DNA of 64,000 bases from Chrysoperla carnea (taxonomy: Eukaryota; Arthropoda; Insecta; Neuroptera; Chrysopidae), in contig NC_058337.1 in the NCBI RefSeq assembly GCF_905475395.1, positions 70,700,368 through 70,764,367 on the forward strand, read 5' to 3'. Below the pieces are notes generated by a model that ran no database searches, was not told the origin of the DNA, and saw only the letters and a program-made list of their open reading frames with translations. A program made the translations under genes and the position numbers. Below are positions 1 through 11,419 of this stretch, piece after piece (position 1 is the stretch's first letter; each line of letters opens with the position of its first letter).

Positions 1-255
1 ATATAACTATAATGTATGCGCTTTAATCGACCGTAGTTCGAAAACTACAAGTTAAAAAATTTGGTGGTAGTACGGCCTTTTGATCAGAACGATCCGATGG
101 ACATTTTGAGGGGTGGTTTGAAAAGTTTCGCAGAAAGCCATTTTCCTAGTCATATAGGTGCTATAAATAAATGTATGTGTAGCTTTAATCGCCCGTAGCT
201 CGAATACTACACTATGAAAAAATTTCACAAAAAGTCATTTTCTTAGCCGTATACT
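1..255. repeat. Two diverged tandem units of an unclassified repeat
   Basis: A unit containing a TTTAATCG-CCGTAG-TCGAA-ACTAC pattern appears near 11-50 and again near 171-215, about 160 bases apart. Both are followed by a shared AAAGCCATTTTC / AAAGTCATTTTC block. The units are diverged and no coding frame is seen. Confidence 0.5.
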
Positions 256-960
256 TTATCCTTTTCTCTACCCTCCATATTCTTTTACAGATTTTATTTA
301 ACGCAGTCGGTGTTTAGATTTTTTTAATTATTTATTTTATTTTATTAAATACAAGGCTTATTCTAATGACACATAAATCGCGTGCATACCAATTTATATG
401 CAGGTCGATTGAAAACAAATTATTTTAACATTTTCCGAGAAACCAACACCGACTCGCATCGGACTATAAATAATACATTTGCGAAAATACTTTTTAATCA
501 TTAAAACAAAATTTTATGCGTGCTATTATAAGACGTTTTTAATTTTATGGATCATTTCTAGCAATAAAATCAAAAATATTAAAAAACATTTTTTGTTTAT
601 ATAAATTTAAATTTCATAATAAAAAGTATACACAATTATTATCGTACTGTTCGATCCAATGATTTCGAACTATGCTTAGATGTATAAAAAAATTATTAGT
701 AGCTACTGCCTTTAATCCGCACTTACAAAAATAAATTTAAAGTTATAATTAGGAAACTTTTATTGCACTATGAACTTAAAAGAGTAAAATAATATAAAAT
801 TTGATGTTAAAAAACGCGAGATTCTATCCATATTCTTAGTGTGCTTAAAGGAGATGGTGATTAACGCGAGTGCTCATGGGCTGACTATAATTTAACATTA
901 AAAATAAAACCAGAATAATTTTTGCACTTTTAATTCATATTGCATGCATTGTTTTAATTT
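256..960. other. AT-rich intergenic, no gene seen
   Basis: Very AT-rich sequence with stops in all frames and no recognisable motif. Confidence 0.5.
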
Positions 961-961
961 T

Positions 962-1112
962 TTTCAGTTTCAGTTATCGTACTGACGGACGGACAAACGG
1001 AAATGGACTAATTAGGTGATTTTATTAACACCCAATATTTGTTAGTATCAATATTTATAAGCGATACAAACTTGGGAAAAACCTAAACTCTGATATATTT
1101 CATATATATTGG
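962..1112 (+). repeat. Dispersed repeat family A, 3' fragment
   Basis: This carries the 3' hallmark of a family repeated through the window: a GACGGACGGAC tract, CGGAAATGGACTAATTAGGTG, a TCAATATTT-TAAGCG block, ACAAACTTGGG and a TATATTTCATATA end. Only the 3' third of the element is present. The class of the family is not known to me. Confidence 0.7.
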
Positions 1113-1499
1113 CTATAAAAACCAAGAAGTAGACCAATAAATTACACCTTTAATGATTATTTATTTAAAAAAAATAAATTGTCTAATAATTTGTACTGAT
1201 TAATTTCCAACCAATATAGTAATATGAAACACCACTCTCATATGGAAAAAAATTGCATTAGCCCTCATACCTTCTCTACACAAATTTTAATAAACGGTCC
1301 GAAAAATCAGACTTATTATATTATAAAATTGATATTTTATTCTTGTAATATTTTTATTGAAATCTGCCAATTGTAAGAATTATTTAAAAACAAGTAATGA
1401 GGAACAGGCTTAGGTATTTATTGGATTTAATATAATATTTACAAGGATGTAGTTTCTACCAAGCTACAAAAGTTACTTAAAAAGACATTTTTAATACTA

Positions 1500-2110
1500 T
1501 TTGATCAATTTTCGTTAGGGTTGATTTAACCACTTTTGATGAGTTCATCCCCTCCAGCTCCATTGCTCCAGGGGGAGGGATTCCAAAAGGGAGTTATATC
1601 AAACCTAGGACCTTGTTGAAATAAACCCTGATAAGGAGTATCACTACTGTCCCCTCGGCAGCTCTCCCTAGAAAATCCAATTTTCCTGTATTTGGAAAGG
1701 TTTTCCTTAGGATGTGGGCCTTTTCGAATTTTCCCGGATATTTGGCTTCTACCAATCCTAGGAACACCTTAAGGTCTAGCCTTTTGCTCAGTTTAATCGA
1801 AATCGTTAGAGCCATTTTTGACAAAACCCAAAAAATCCTGTTTTGGCCTAGAGGGAAGTACCCTTGAAAAAAGGCCGAGGGAAAAAATGTAAAAATCGTC
1901 TGGAATTATGATCAAACTCAATCTATGTACCGAGTTTGAGAAAAATGGGTTGAAAATTGAAGTCTCCAGCTTGGTAACAGACATACCGACAAACCGACAT
2001 ACTGACATACCGATGGACGCAACATTTTTAAAAACCACTTTTTGAATCAGGGACCCTCAAAACCTGTATTTCCGTTGAAACCCCGATATCGATTTTTTTT
2101 TCGATCGCAA
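1500..2110. repeat. Less AT-rich repeat-like block, probable transposon remnant
   Basis: Base composition is visibly richer in G+C than the flanks. It holds a degenerate ACAGACATACCGACA-type tandem near 1976-2015 and ends in a TCGATTTTTTTTTCGATCG hairpin near 2090. Open frames on the minus strand here look incidental. The texture resembles a retroelement 3' end, but no domain is readable. Confidence 0.4.
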
Positions 2111-2640
2111 TACTTTATTAAATTTATAATATAATTAAGTATAAAAAGTAAAAAGTTTAAATTGTTTGTTATTTTTAATTTAAAATGTAAATTCATTTTC
2201 ACTCAGCATTCATTTTGATCGAAATGATGATTTTCATCGAAACTTTTTTTATTTAAAAGAAGGTGGTCCCTTGAAAATATTTATGCATTTATTTGCATAA
2301 AGTTTTTTGTTAACTTACTTATCTTTATAAAATATTTTAAACAAAATAAATATAAAATTTAAACATTTAAATAAAACATAATATTGTGATAACAATCTCT
2401 GCAGTCGTGATAATTTACAGTTGCTTTTTTTGTAATGTGTTTACAAAAGTAATAATTAAATAAATTTCTTGTTTAAAAATATTTCAAACACCGAAAAATG
2501 TAGAAATGGGACAATTCTAAGAAGCCGCGGTAGACATAGCCTTTGGCAATATCATTTCTGATTCAGTATTCTTTGGGTATGAAAAGGATAATATGCAGTA
2601 GATCGAAGCAAACTCTACATTTGAACCCATATCATAGGAC
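2111..2640. other. AT-rich intergenic, no gene seen
   Basis: No open frame of note, no RNA-like structure and no recognised repeat. Confidence 0.4.
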
Positions 2641-2922
2641 TGCATAAAATATACAAATTGAACGAATTAATTGTTGAAATACCATGTAAAGACAGTGTTG
2701 ATTACTCTGTCACAATACACATACATACATGTCGCACACATATAACTGATATACCCATATAATACATACTATACAATTTGCGCATAATTTGCGCTCTTAC
2801 GAGTAAACAGTGATGTTAACGAAAAAATGTTTCAAACAAAAGTTGTTGAATTTTTTTAAGAAACATTTTTTATCTACATTTAAACTATGATACTCATTTT
2901 CGAACTCGACCTCACTTTTTAC

Positions 2923-3613
2923 CAGGGCCGGATTAACAAGTAGGCAGAATAGGCAGTTGCCTGGGGCCCGCGATTTTAGGGGGCCCCCGAAAAATGAAAA
3001 AGACTTCTAAAATTTTCTTACAAACATAAAATTCTAGAGAGTGAAAGAAAAATATAATCAGAACTGAAAATAAATTTTACTCAAATAAATAAAACTCAAC
3101 AATTGACCGCATTCAAAAGGCGACGACCGACGAACTAGACAAGGTTCCTAAAAAGAACATTTCCGACTCATTTGACAAATTGTATGAGCGTGCAAAGAAG
3201 TGAAAGGAGAGTATATTGAGTATATTCCTAACACAGAAATAGCTCTTCGCATTTTTTTTAACATTAATGATCACAAATTGTTCTGCCGAACGATCCTTCT
3301 CGCAATTAAAAAGAATCAAAGCTGCTGAAAGAGCTACAACGCGACAAGAGCGACTCGAGATGTTAGGTATACTTTGCATTGAGTCAGATTTATTGATGAT
3401 ATAATTGATGAATTTGCCGAAAACAAATGTAGAAAACGACATGTTTAAAATGTAGATAGTAAATTTATTGATATTATTACATTGTGTCAATAAAATTTTT
3501 ATGAAAGATATAAGTTTGTATTTTTTAATCGAAAAAAGAAGGGCACGGACGTGAAAAAAGGGCCCCCAAATTGATGGTTGCCTATAGCCCCGTTGATGGT
3601 TAATCCGGCCCTG
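2923..3613. mobile_element. Non-autonomous hAT element, 691 bp, with 8-bp target-site duplication
   Basis: Perfect 15-bp terminal inverted repeats, CAGGGCCGGATTAAC at 2923-2937 and its complement at 3599-3613, bound the element. It is flanked by an exact 8-bp direct repeat CTTTTTAC (2915-2922 and 3614-3621), the hAT duplication length. The interior keeps a decayed piece of a hAT transposase C-terminus. GGGCCC-rich subterminal sequence is shared between the ends. It landed in a copy of repeat family A, so it is younger than that copy. Confidence 0.93.
3200..3404 (+). pseudogene. hAT transposase C-terminal (dimerisation) remnant, frameshifted
   Basis: Frame 3261-3404 reads TLMITNCSAERSFSQLKRIK and continues through RQERLEMLGILCIESDLL to a stop. 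The NCSAERSFS and RL--L-ILCIE pattern is the signature of the hAT family dimerisation domain. The preceding segment, EYIPNTEIALRIF, lies in a different frame, so there is at least one frameshift just upstream of 3261, with an in-frame stop further left. No DDE catalytic region is left. Only internal remains of the transposase survive, so the element cannot encode its own mobilisation. Confidence 0.85.
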
Positions 3614-3849
3614 CTTTTTACGTCCTTAGCACGCTATAAAAATTTCAGCTCGATATCTCTTTTCGTTTTTGAGTAATCGTGATGACAGACGGACAGACGG
3701 ACAGATGACAGATGACAAACGACAGCCGACAGACAGACAGACAACCGTAAATGGACTAATTAGCTGATTTTATGAACACCCATACCAAAATTTTGTTAAA
3801 ACTTAGTATACCTTAGTATATTTCATATGTATGTAAGTCCCTACGTTTG

Positions 3850-5095
3850 GCGGAAAAAAAAGTTTTTTATTTATATAAGTATTTGAACAACATATTGTAT
3901 TTACTTAATAATAAAATTAATATAAAATAATTTTTAATTTATTTTCATTCCAAAAATACTCAAAAATTAATTGAAAATACCTTTGCATTAGGAAACAAAA
4001 AATAAGAAATATTAATTTTTTTGTTCATTTCTAAATTTGTTTAAGAAAGCAAACCTTGAAATCAGAATTCGTTTTTATAATCCAATTAATTTACGAAACG
4101 GAAGAAAAAACATTTTAATAATACAAAAGTTTAAATGATTTTGAATGATTAAAGAAAAAAAAAATTAACTGCTATTGAATTAATTTCTTTAAATTTTAAG
4201 TTAATTAAGTTCCTGGAACGAAATTTTATTTTACATTTTTGTGGTTTTTCCCTAACATACCAAGTTTTCAAATGATTAAGAAATAAAAATCAAACAATAT
4301 TTCTGTCAAAAAAGTTTCGAATAACTCGAAATTTCAGAAAATGACAAAAACAATTCGTTCCAAGAACGTTTAATCTCATGACTAAACGGACACTAAAAAA
4401 AACTTTTATTCAATAAAATAAAAAATACATGAATATCATAGATTTGATTAAAGTAGTCGATATTTGCCATTAAAAACTTCGATAATCATACTCGAAACTT
4501 TTACAAGTTAATAATTTTAAGAATTTCACAAAATTTTTCCATTTTCTGTTCATTCAAAATTTATAAATTATTTCCCTATGAACGTATACATAGAAAAACA
4601 AGGTGGCACAAGAACATAATGGCATGGGAGAATGTACCTAAAACCTTGTCTAGCTGAACGAAAATAAATGAAAGTATTTACATTTTGTGCATTTTCGCAA
4701 TAAATCAGCAGTTGCGCAGATTGAATAAAAAACAAATAGTCGGTTTCTCTACGGTTCATTATGTTTGGGCTGCTGAATACGAGGTTAAAGTTTTTCAACA
4801 AAATTTCCTGGAGCGTCTTGAGATATTCGCAAAAAAATCGCTCTTATTGCATTTTATCCCCTAAAAATAGATAAACAAAGGTGTAAACTTTTTTAAATCT
4901 CCATGACAACATTCATGTAATTGAAAACTAAATTTTTTTACCACAAAAATGGTGCTTTATCAAAATGAAAATATACGCTTCACTTCAAATCATAGCCATA
5001 ATCAAAAATATTTAAGCATATTTGTGGTTTACCTCTATAAGATAATGTACATTTATGGTGGAAGGTAGTGGAAGATACTTTTATGGTGCAAGCAG
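3850..5095. other. AT-rich intergenic, no gene seen
   Basis: Poly-A and poly-T runs and frequent stops. A minus-strand frame at 4568-4801 has no recognisable domain or splice context and is judged incidental. Confidence 0.4.
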
Positions 5096-5400
5096 AGGGA
5101 AATTATATCAATAGTGAATATTTATGAAACGGTAAGTGGTCAAACGAAAATTGAAATTCGTCAAAAGTCAAAAAGATTCATCAAAAGATTGAGCTCAAAA
5201 TTAAATTAAAATTCGTTCATGGGGACAATGTTATTTTCCCTATGCTGGTCATGGTAGAGGCTATGGAAAATAAAATTTTGAATCGTGAATATTTTTCAAA
5301 CGGAGGATGGTAAAACGAAAATTGAGGTTGATCAAAAGTGGTCCTACGATGGTTAAACGATTGAGCTCAGAATCAACGTAAAATTCTTTCATGGCAGTGC
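5096..5400 (+). repeat. Two diverged tandem copies of a ~150-bp unit
   Basis: Both units share GTGAATATTT-T-AAACGG, GGT-AAACGAAAATTGA, GATTGAGCTCA-AATCAA and AAATTC-TTCATGG in the same order, at about 5117-5222 and 5286-5390. Divergence of roughly a fifth of positions suggests an old duplication. No coding content is apparent. Confidence 0.6.
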
Positions 5401-5448
5401 CAACTTCACAAACCTTCTTTCAAGATACTAATAGAATGATCTAAGGTA

Positions 5449-5484
5449 TACCTCGGGTCATTTGTATACAAATGACCCGAGGTA
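5449..5484. repeat. 36-bp perfect palindrome
   Basis: The left half TACCTCGGGTCATTTGTA is followed directly by its exact reverse complement, centred between 5466 and 5467, with no spacer. It has a higher G+C content than the surroundings. Confidence 0.9.
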
Positions 5485-5489
5485 CTACA

Positions 5490-6105
5490 CCATATTCTAT
5501 TACAATTAATATAATTTATACATATAAAAGGTAGAATATAAAACAAATTCTTTTATAAATTAAATAATTAATAAATTACTAAATATTTTATATTTTATAT
5601 TAATTTTATTTATATTTATATTAATTTTATTGGATAATTTAAATAAACCTATATAAAAATTATACTTTTTATTGAACCATTGTTTAAGGAAATTTATTTT
5701 TTTTAACATAAATGTACCGTGAATCATATAGATGTTAAATGGCGTTCACACCATTTTTTTGTGATATAATTTTTTATTTGTTTTCCCTGCCTTAATCAAA
5801 ATATTGTTTTTGAATGTGAAGTGTTAATTTAAAAAATGTTATTATGAAAATGTTTTTGTTATTAACACCAAAAAAAAAATTTATTTTGACAACATGAAGG
5901 CCAATTTTTTAGAAAATACTCATAGGTTTTGTAAAATGATATTTTTAATTAATACACAAATAATAAATTATACCAAATCCATCATCAAAACTCCTACAAT
6001 TGCGTTTCCAAACCATCATGAACAAAAATGAAAAAGGAATGCAGCTTTATGCTGAATACATTATTATATAAACTTGTATTTCAGGGATGAGAAATTTTAC
6101 TATTA
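5490..6105. other. Extremely AT-rich stretch, no gene seen
   Basis: 5560-5650 is an irregular TTTATATTAA-type low-complexity tract. Nothing coding is supported. Confidence 0.4.
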
Positions 6106-6634
6106 AACAAGTGAAAACAAACAATTGACTGAGTTAATTGTTAAAATAAAATGTAAAGACTGTGTTGATTACATCATTACATATACATACATGGCACACA
6201 TACATGACTGATATTCCCATATACATACTATACAATTTACGCCTAATTTGTGCTCTCACGGTAAGAAACATTTTTTACATTTAAACTTTTGTTCTATCTC
6301 TAACGGTTTACAAGATGGGGCCTACGGACCCAAGACCCAATGGACCTATATAACTCATTTACGAATTCGACCTCACTTTTTACGTCCTGAGTACGCTGTA
6401 AAAATTTCAGCTAGATATCTTTTTTCGTTTTTGAGTTATCGTGTCCACAGACGGACGGATGGACGGACTAACGGATGGACGGACGGACGGACAACCGGAA
6501 ATGAACTAATTAGGTGATTTTATGAACAGCGATGCCAAAATTTTGTTGGTAGCATCTATATTTTTAAGCGTTACAAACTTGGGACTAAACTTAGTAAGCC
6601 TAGTATATTACATATATGCATGGTATAATAGTAA
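6106..6634 (+). repeat. Dispersed repeat family A, near-full-length copy
   Basis: It starts at AACAAGTGAAAACAAACAAT and ends at TATGCATGGTATAA. Between these come the GTTAATTGTT, ATACATACATGGCACAC, TCTAACGGTTTACAAGATGG, CCTCACTTTTTACGTCC, TTATCGTGTCCACAGACGG and GGTGATTTTATGAACA blocks in order. An open frame at 6248-6517 is produced by the repeat, with the GGACGGACGGAC tract giving a RTDGRT-type run, and is not judged a gene. Confidence 0.8.
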
Positions 6635-6639
6635 AATAT

Positions 6640-8035
6640 GGGTTATTATCAACATTAAACTTAAATATTGTTTATATTTATAAAACCTTGATGTATTTTA
6701 GAACAATGAATTACAACATTATATGCCATTGTCTTTTAATTAAAATATCATAATACAGTAACACGACAAATCAAGAAAAATTAATAATAATTGTATATCT
6801 GAAGTTTACCTATGTTAAGTTAGCGGACCACTTATCGCAATGCCACAATATGATGTCACTATCTTAAGCAATGAAAATTTTTCAGCATACGATACTGAGA
6901 GTTGGCACATACTTAATTTTCAGACACACCAGGATAAGTTTTCAAAAACTGTCATCTTAATATTTAATAAGTGGACCAATGCCTGAAACATACCAACTCC
7001 TGAATATTCCTTAATTATAATTTAAGATTATCAATATTTAATGTATTGTAAAATTTTGATATTTAATCAAAAATTGAACCATTATTGAAATTATTCTGAG
7101 ATAAACTAACAATTTTGAACAAATTAACTCATATATTTTTTTTTAATTATAGAGAGCTATCGTTTAAAATATTAGGTGGTGTGTTATCTATGGGTGCCAA
7201 TACATTATTTGCAGTAATATTCGAAAATGTCTTAAATTGGTTTCCTACCTTAATATATGTCCTAAGTTTGGATAAGCTAGTTTAGTCCACATTGTGTTCG
7301 ATTACCTTGGATTAAAAACAAATAGGATTGGAGCCAGACACCATTCACCAAATTTATGATCAGATCCAACTTATTTACTATTATTACATTATTTTATATT
7401 TTATCGAATCGGAATTCCAAACTGATTATTAGGTTAACGAATCAGCCCTATTTTTTTAAAAATAACTGAGCGGCAAAATAAAAAATTTCACCGATAATTT
7501 ACAAATAATTAGCGGCTTATTCTCGGTATGGTTAAGTTGGAAAATTCGAAAAGTGGTTTGCTAACTTAATATTTGTCCTAAGTTTGGATAAGATAGTTTA
7601 GTTCACATTGTGTACTAAACTATCTATTACTATCACCGTACATGTGCCAAACAAATTTTTTTAACATTACATTTCCATTACATTCTCTTATTCCATGGTT
7701 TCAATTTATGTTGCAAACCGGTTGGACTAGTTTGCCACCTGTCGATTACCGTGGTTATTTGAATTGATTTCATTTTATTGAAAAATTGATGGTAAATAAC
7801 TGATTTGCAACCAGTTGCAGACTAGTTTGCAACTAACAGTTGCAATAATGTGAGGAAGCCCCAATTGAAAGCAATGCTAGATTTGAATAATTGATTTAAT
7901 TGGTTAAGTTCAAGTCTATGTTACATTACTTAATCAGTTTTGTAATTTTAAATCGAGCTTGTACCTGTGAGGTATAATAAAATCATTTTTTATCAAACAT
8001 TTATTGATCAGTATAATGCAGTACGATATAGTATC
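6640..8035. other. Intergenic, unclassified internal repeats
   Basis: The segment TCCTAAGTTTGGATAAG-TAGTTTAGT-CACATTGTGT occurs twice (about 7259-7300 and 7571-7612), and CAACCAGTTGCAGACTAGTTTGCAACTAACAGTTGCA-like repeats lie near 7808-7848. No gene is seen. Confidence 0.4.
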
Positions 8036-8044
8036 ACACCTATT

Positions 8045-8480
8045 ATGTATACATTTCTTGTGTGTAGATGTTAATCACTGAATTCCTCCTAAACGGATGG
8101 ATCGATTTTGATGAAATTTTTGTGTGTGTTCAAGTGGATCCGATGATTCAACTATTAAATTCGGCCCACCACAAATGTTTTTGATTCATCCGTACCAAAA
8201 AAATAAAAGTTTATTAATGGTGGGAGCGCATATAAATCATATATAACATTATATTTGAGGTGTTATTATGCATATTTAATAGTAATGAGATATTATTTAT
8301 TATTATTTAGGTATTATAAATAAGTATTTACCAGAGCTATAAGCGAGCGAAGCGAGCTCCACTTTTAAAGGCTTCTGCCATTTAGAAGGCCAGGCCAAAG
8401 GCCTTTAGTGAGGCCGTGGCCTGTCCAATAGATAGGAGTCAAATTTGGGCTTAACGGGAGCGGTTTGAGGGCAGGCTAAG
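8045..8480. repeat. Retroelement-like remnant
   Basis: It contains CTCCTAAACGGATGGATCGA followed by TTTTGATGAAATTTTTGTGTG, a phrase typical of the untranslated tails of insect interspersed repeats. It also contains ATGGTGGGAGCGCATATAAAT, which recurs in variant form near 33200, and a GAGCTATAAGCGAGCGAAGC block. The class is uncertain. Confidence 0.4.
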
Positions 8481-8539
8481 CATAGTATAGGTACTAATGA
8501 ATTGGAGTTACGTTTCCACAGGACAACAATTGTCGGTCC

Positions 8540-9590
8540 ACTAGTTTTAAATAAAATTTTAAGGTATTGTGTTTATTTACAAAAGTGATACAAACTTCTG
8601 TTTACTCAAAATGTATTGATTGATCGTTAATTTTAATGCAACTTCAACCAAAAATTATTAAATTCAAACAAATTATAATTTATAAACTTATAAATTTTAT
8701 TATTCAAAATCATGATTCTGACAAGGTTATCTGTACCTTGTTTATTGATAAATAAAAGTTTAAACTATTTAAAACTTTGTTTATGACCAATTACCAAATT
8801 GTTGTTAGAAAATTACGATTTTCACATATAAAAGACCACTTTGTAAGTATAGACGAATCATTTAAGATCAAAAAAGGCTAAAATGAAGAATTTTTATGTA
8901 CCTCAACCTATCGGGTCAGTTTTTTTTTAAATGTTCAGGAAGGTCCGTATATCAAAATCTACATCTTACTTCTTGGCGCTAGAGAGTTTGGACATTGCTA
9001 TGGGCCAAAAAAGCCCATTATTATAATAGGTGATTTTTGAAAATTTCATAAATCTACTTTTTCGTAAATTCGGGGGTTTTCGGGATCGCTGATCAAAATT
9101 CTGAAGTCAGGATTTCGATATACTCCCCCGCTTCAGAGGTAATAAACCCCTGAGTATACTTTTTTGATCCATTTTGTTGAATATTTACAGAATATTGTAA
9201 TTTTGGACCAGCGAGGTAAATTACCTCATGAGGGGGAGATTATATCGAAATTCTGATTTCGGAATTCAAGATTCAAATTTTTTCGATAATCAGCAGCCTT
9301 TTTACTCTGAATCAATATCTTGCTGTACACAATTATATTAATCAACAAGTTGATTTATGTTCAAAATTACGATATTAACAATTGGCATCTTGACAATTAT
9401 GATTTATAAAAAATTTTCAAAATTCCATTTTCGATAGTATCTAATGTACATATCACAATTACGAAAGAATTTGAAGGCCAACTTAAACGAAGGCCTAAGT
9501 ACATAAGTTAATATTAGTAAATTAAATGCACTCGCTAACAAACAAACCTGAACTTCAACAGCGAGAAAACCAAGTTAATTTCATTAAAAA
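8540..9590. other. Intergenic, no gene seen
   Basis: The segment 9040-9290 is slightly less AT-rich. It repeats variants of GATATACTCCCCCGCTTCAG and its partial complement near 9230 (GAGGGGGAGATTATATCGAAAT), suggesting a degraded inverted-repeat element. Confidence 0.35.
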
Positions 9591-9597
9591 AAATAAA

Positions 9598-10094
9598 AAC
9601 AAGTGAAAACAAACAATTGATAGTGTTAATTGTTGAAATACCATGTATAGACATTGTTGATTGTAGAATCGTATGATTTTTTACGTTATGTAAGCAAAGA
9701 GAAATATCCATGCCATACATACATATCACACACATATATAACTGATATTCCCATATCGTGTTTTCGAAAAAATGCTTCAAAAAAAGTTGCTTATAAGGAA
9801 CATTGCTTACATTTAAACTGTTTTATCTCTAACGGTTTACAAGTTGGGTTCTAGGGACGCAAGTTAACGTACTGCGAACACTGTAAAAATTTCAACTTAA
9901 TGTCTTTTCTCGTTTTGAGTTATCGTGTTGTCAGACGGACAGGCAGACAGGCGGAAATAGATTAATTAGATGATTTTATAAAGAACACCTATACTAAAAT
10001 TTTATATAATTGCATCAATATTTTTAAGCTTTACAAACTTGGGACTAAACTTTGTATACCTTGATATATTCCATATACATGGTATAAAAATAAT
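9598..10094 (+). repeat. Dispersed repeat family A copy
   Basis: Starts AAACAAGTGAAAACAAACAA, carries the family's TAATTGTTGAAATACCATGTA, CTAACGGTTTACAAG, GACGGACAGGCAGACAGGCG and TTTTTAAGC-TTACAAACTTGG blocks, and ends CATATACATGGTATAA. Confidence 0.8.
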
Positions 10095-10381
10095 CGCATC
10101 AAAAATACAATTTTCATAAAATGACTAAAAGTTTAAAATTTTAAAATCTTTTTTTCAAAAATAGCATTAAACTAAGTTAGTTTTTATATTTATTTTCACA
10201 TTTAAAAATGTAACTTTCGAAACCATAATGGACTTAGAAAAATGTTTGCTGTTTACTGGAGCATAAGAAATTTTAAAATCTGTTCCGAAATACCAAAACG
10301 AATGTTACCTACCAAAAAACTATGAATTTCAAGTCGGTTCTCTGTACGGTGTACGATAAGTTAATTATTACAAACAGCCCT

Positions 10382-10680
10382 TTTTATACCATGTACATAT
10401 GAAATATAGCATAGTATGTTAACTATAGTCCCAAGTTTGTAACGCTTAAAAATATTGATGCTACAAACAAAATTTTGGTTTAGGTGTTCATAAAATCATC
10501 TCATTAGTCCATTTCCGGTTGTCTGTCTGTGGTGTGCTTAGGACGAAAAATGTGATATCAAGTTCGTAAATGAGCAACACATTTCCGTAAGACCTATCTT
10601 GAAAACTGTTAGTGATAGAACAAAAGCTTAAATGTAAAAAATGTTCCTTATGAAAAATATATAACTTTTGTTTTGAATCT
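10382..10680 (-). repeat. Dispersed repeat family A fragment, reverse orientation
   Basis: Read on the minus strand it begins mid-element at AAGGAACATTTTTTACATTT and runs to the usual CATGGTATAA end (plus-strand TTATACCATG near 10384). The GACAGACAACCGGAAATGGA block is present. Confidence 0.75.
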
Positions 10681-11410
10681 CTTTCTTTTTACCTACGTGA
10701 CATAAAGAAAAAAATAGTGTCATCTCAAAGACAAAGTGTTTGGAATTTTTGAATAAGCTTACATTTGTTTCAATTTGGCACACAATATGACCTAAAGATC
10801 CTTCATGTTTTTAAGCTACGATCATAAATAACGCCAATTTCTCTTAAACTTATGTTTTAGTTTGAGCATTCGTTATTTATGCCAAAATATATGTGAAATC
10901 TTTTGATTTAATTATCTTTTGTTAAATCGAAATCATAAACTTTATCTATTTCAAGGATTTACCTTACCATGTACCAGAATTTAATTTTTACACAGACTGT
11001 CCCAAGTAAAAACGACCCATCATTATTCGTTTGTATTTTTAAAATTTCACGGTAAATTTTATTCACATCTAAAAAGCCTCAAAAGTGGTTCCACGGTTTA
11101 AAAATAATACCGACTAGGTAATGACTCTCCCATAGACAACTAATAATAATATAGATAAGAAACTTGTACTGTTTTTACCATGTGAGTTCCAAAAACTTAT
11201 CACTCTGTTCAAAAGATTTCACTACTGTAGATCAAGTTCTTAATTTATACAGTATAGGCAATGAATATTACAAAAACGTTGTATGTATCACATAAACTTT
11301 ATAAAATTTCTACAATCATTTTGATCATAGTTGCCTGGTCAAATTTGACAGACTTATACAAAAATTTATCTGAAATAGTGTCAAATAAAATATTAATTAA
11401 AAATTAAATA
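10681..11410. other. Upstream region of the THAP gene, no gene seen
   Basis: Unstructured AT-rich sequence. No convincing TATA box was found just upstream of 11420. Confidence 0.35.
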
Positions 11411-11419
11411 AATATTAAG

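Larger units (their letters stand above)
2650..3840 (+). repeat. Dispersed repeat family A copy, split by a hAT insertion
   Basis: The left part (2650-2922) matches the family's 5' half: TAATTGTTGAAATACCATGTA, the ATACATACATG tract and CGAACTCGACCTCAC. The right part (3614-3840) resumes inside the same motif (CTTTTTACGTCC) and runs through the GACAGACGGACAG tract to the usual 3' end. Intact copies elsewhere show these parts are normally contiguous. Confidence 0.8.

Noticed and set aside
3113..3490. 125-codon minus-strand frame
   Set aside because: Antisense to the recognisable hAT transposase remnant on the plus strand, within a defined transposon.
6248..6517. 89-codon frame ending in an RTDGRTNGWTDGRT-like run
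   Set aside because: Created by the GGACGGACGGAC tract of repeat family A, and the frame is broken in the other copies.
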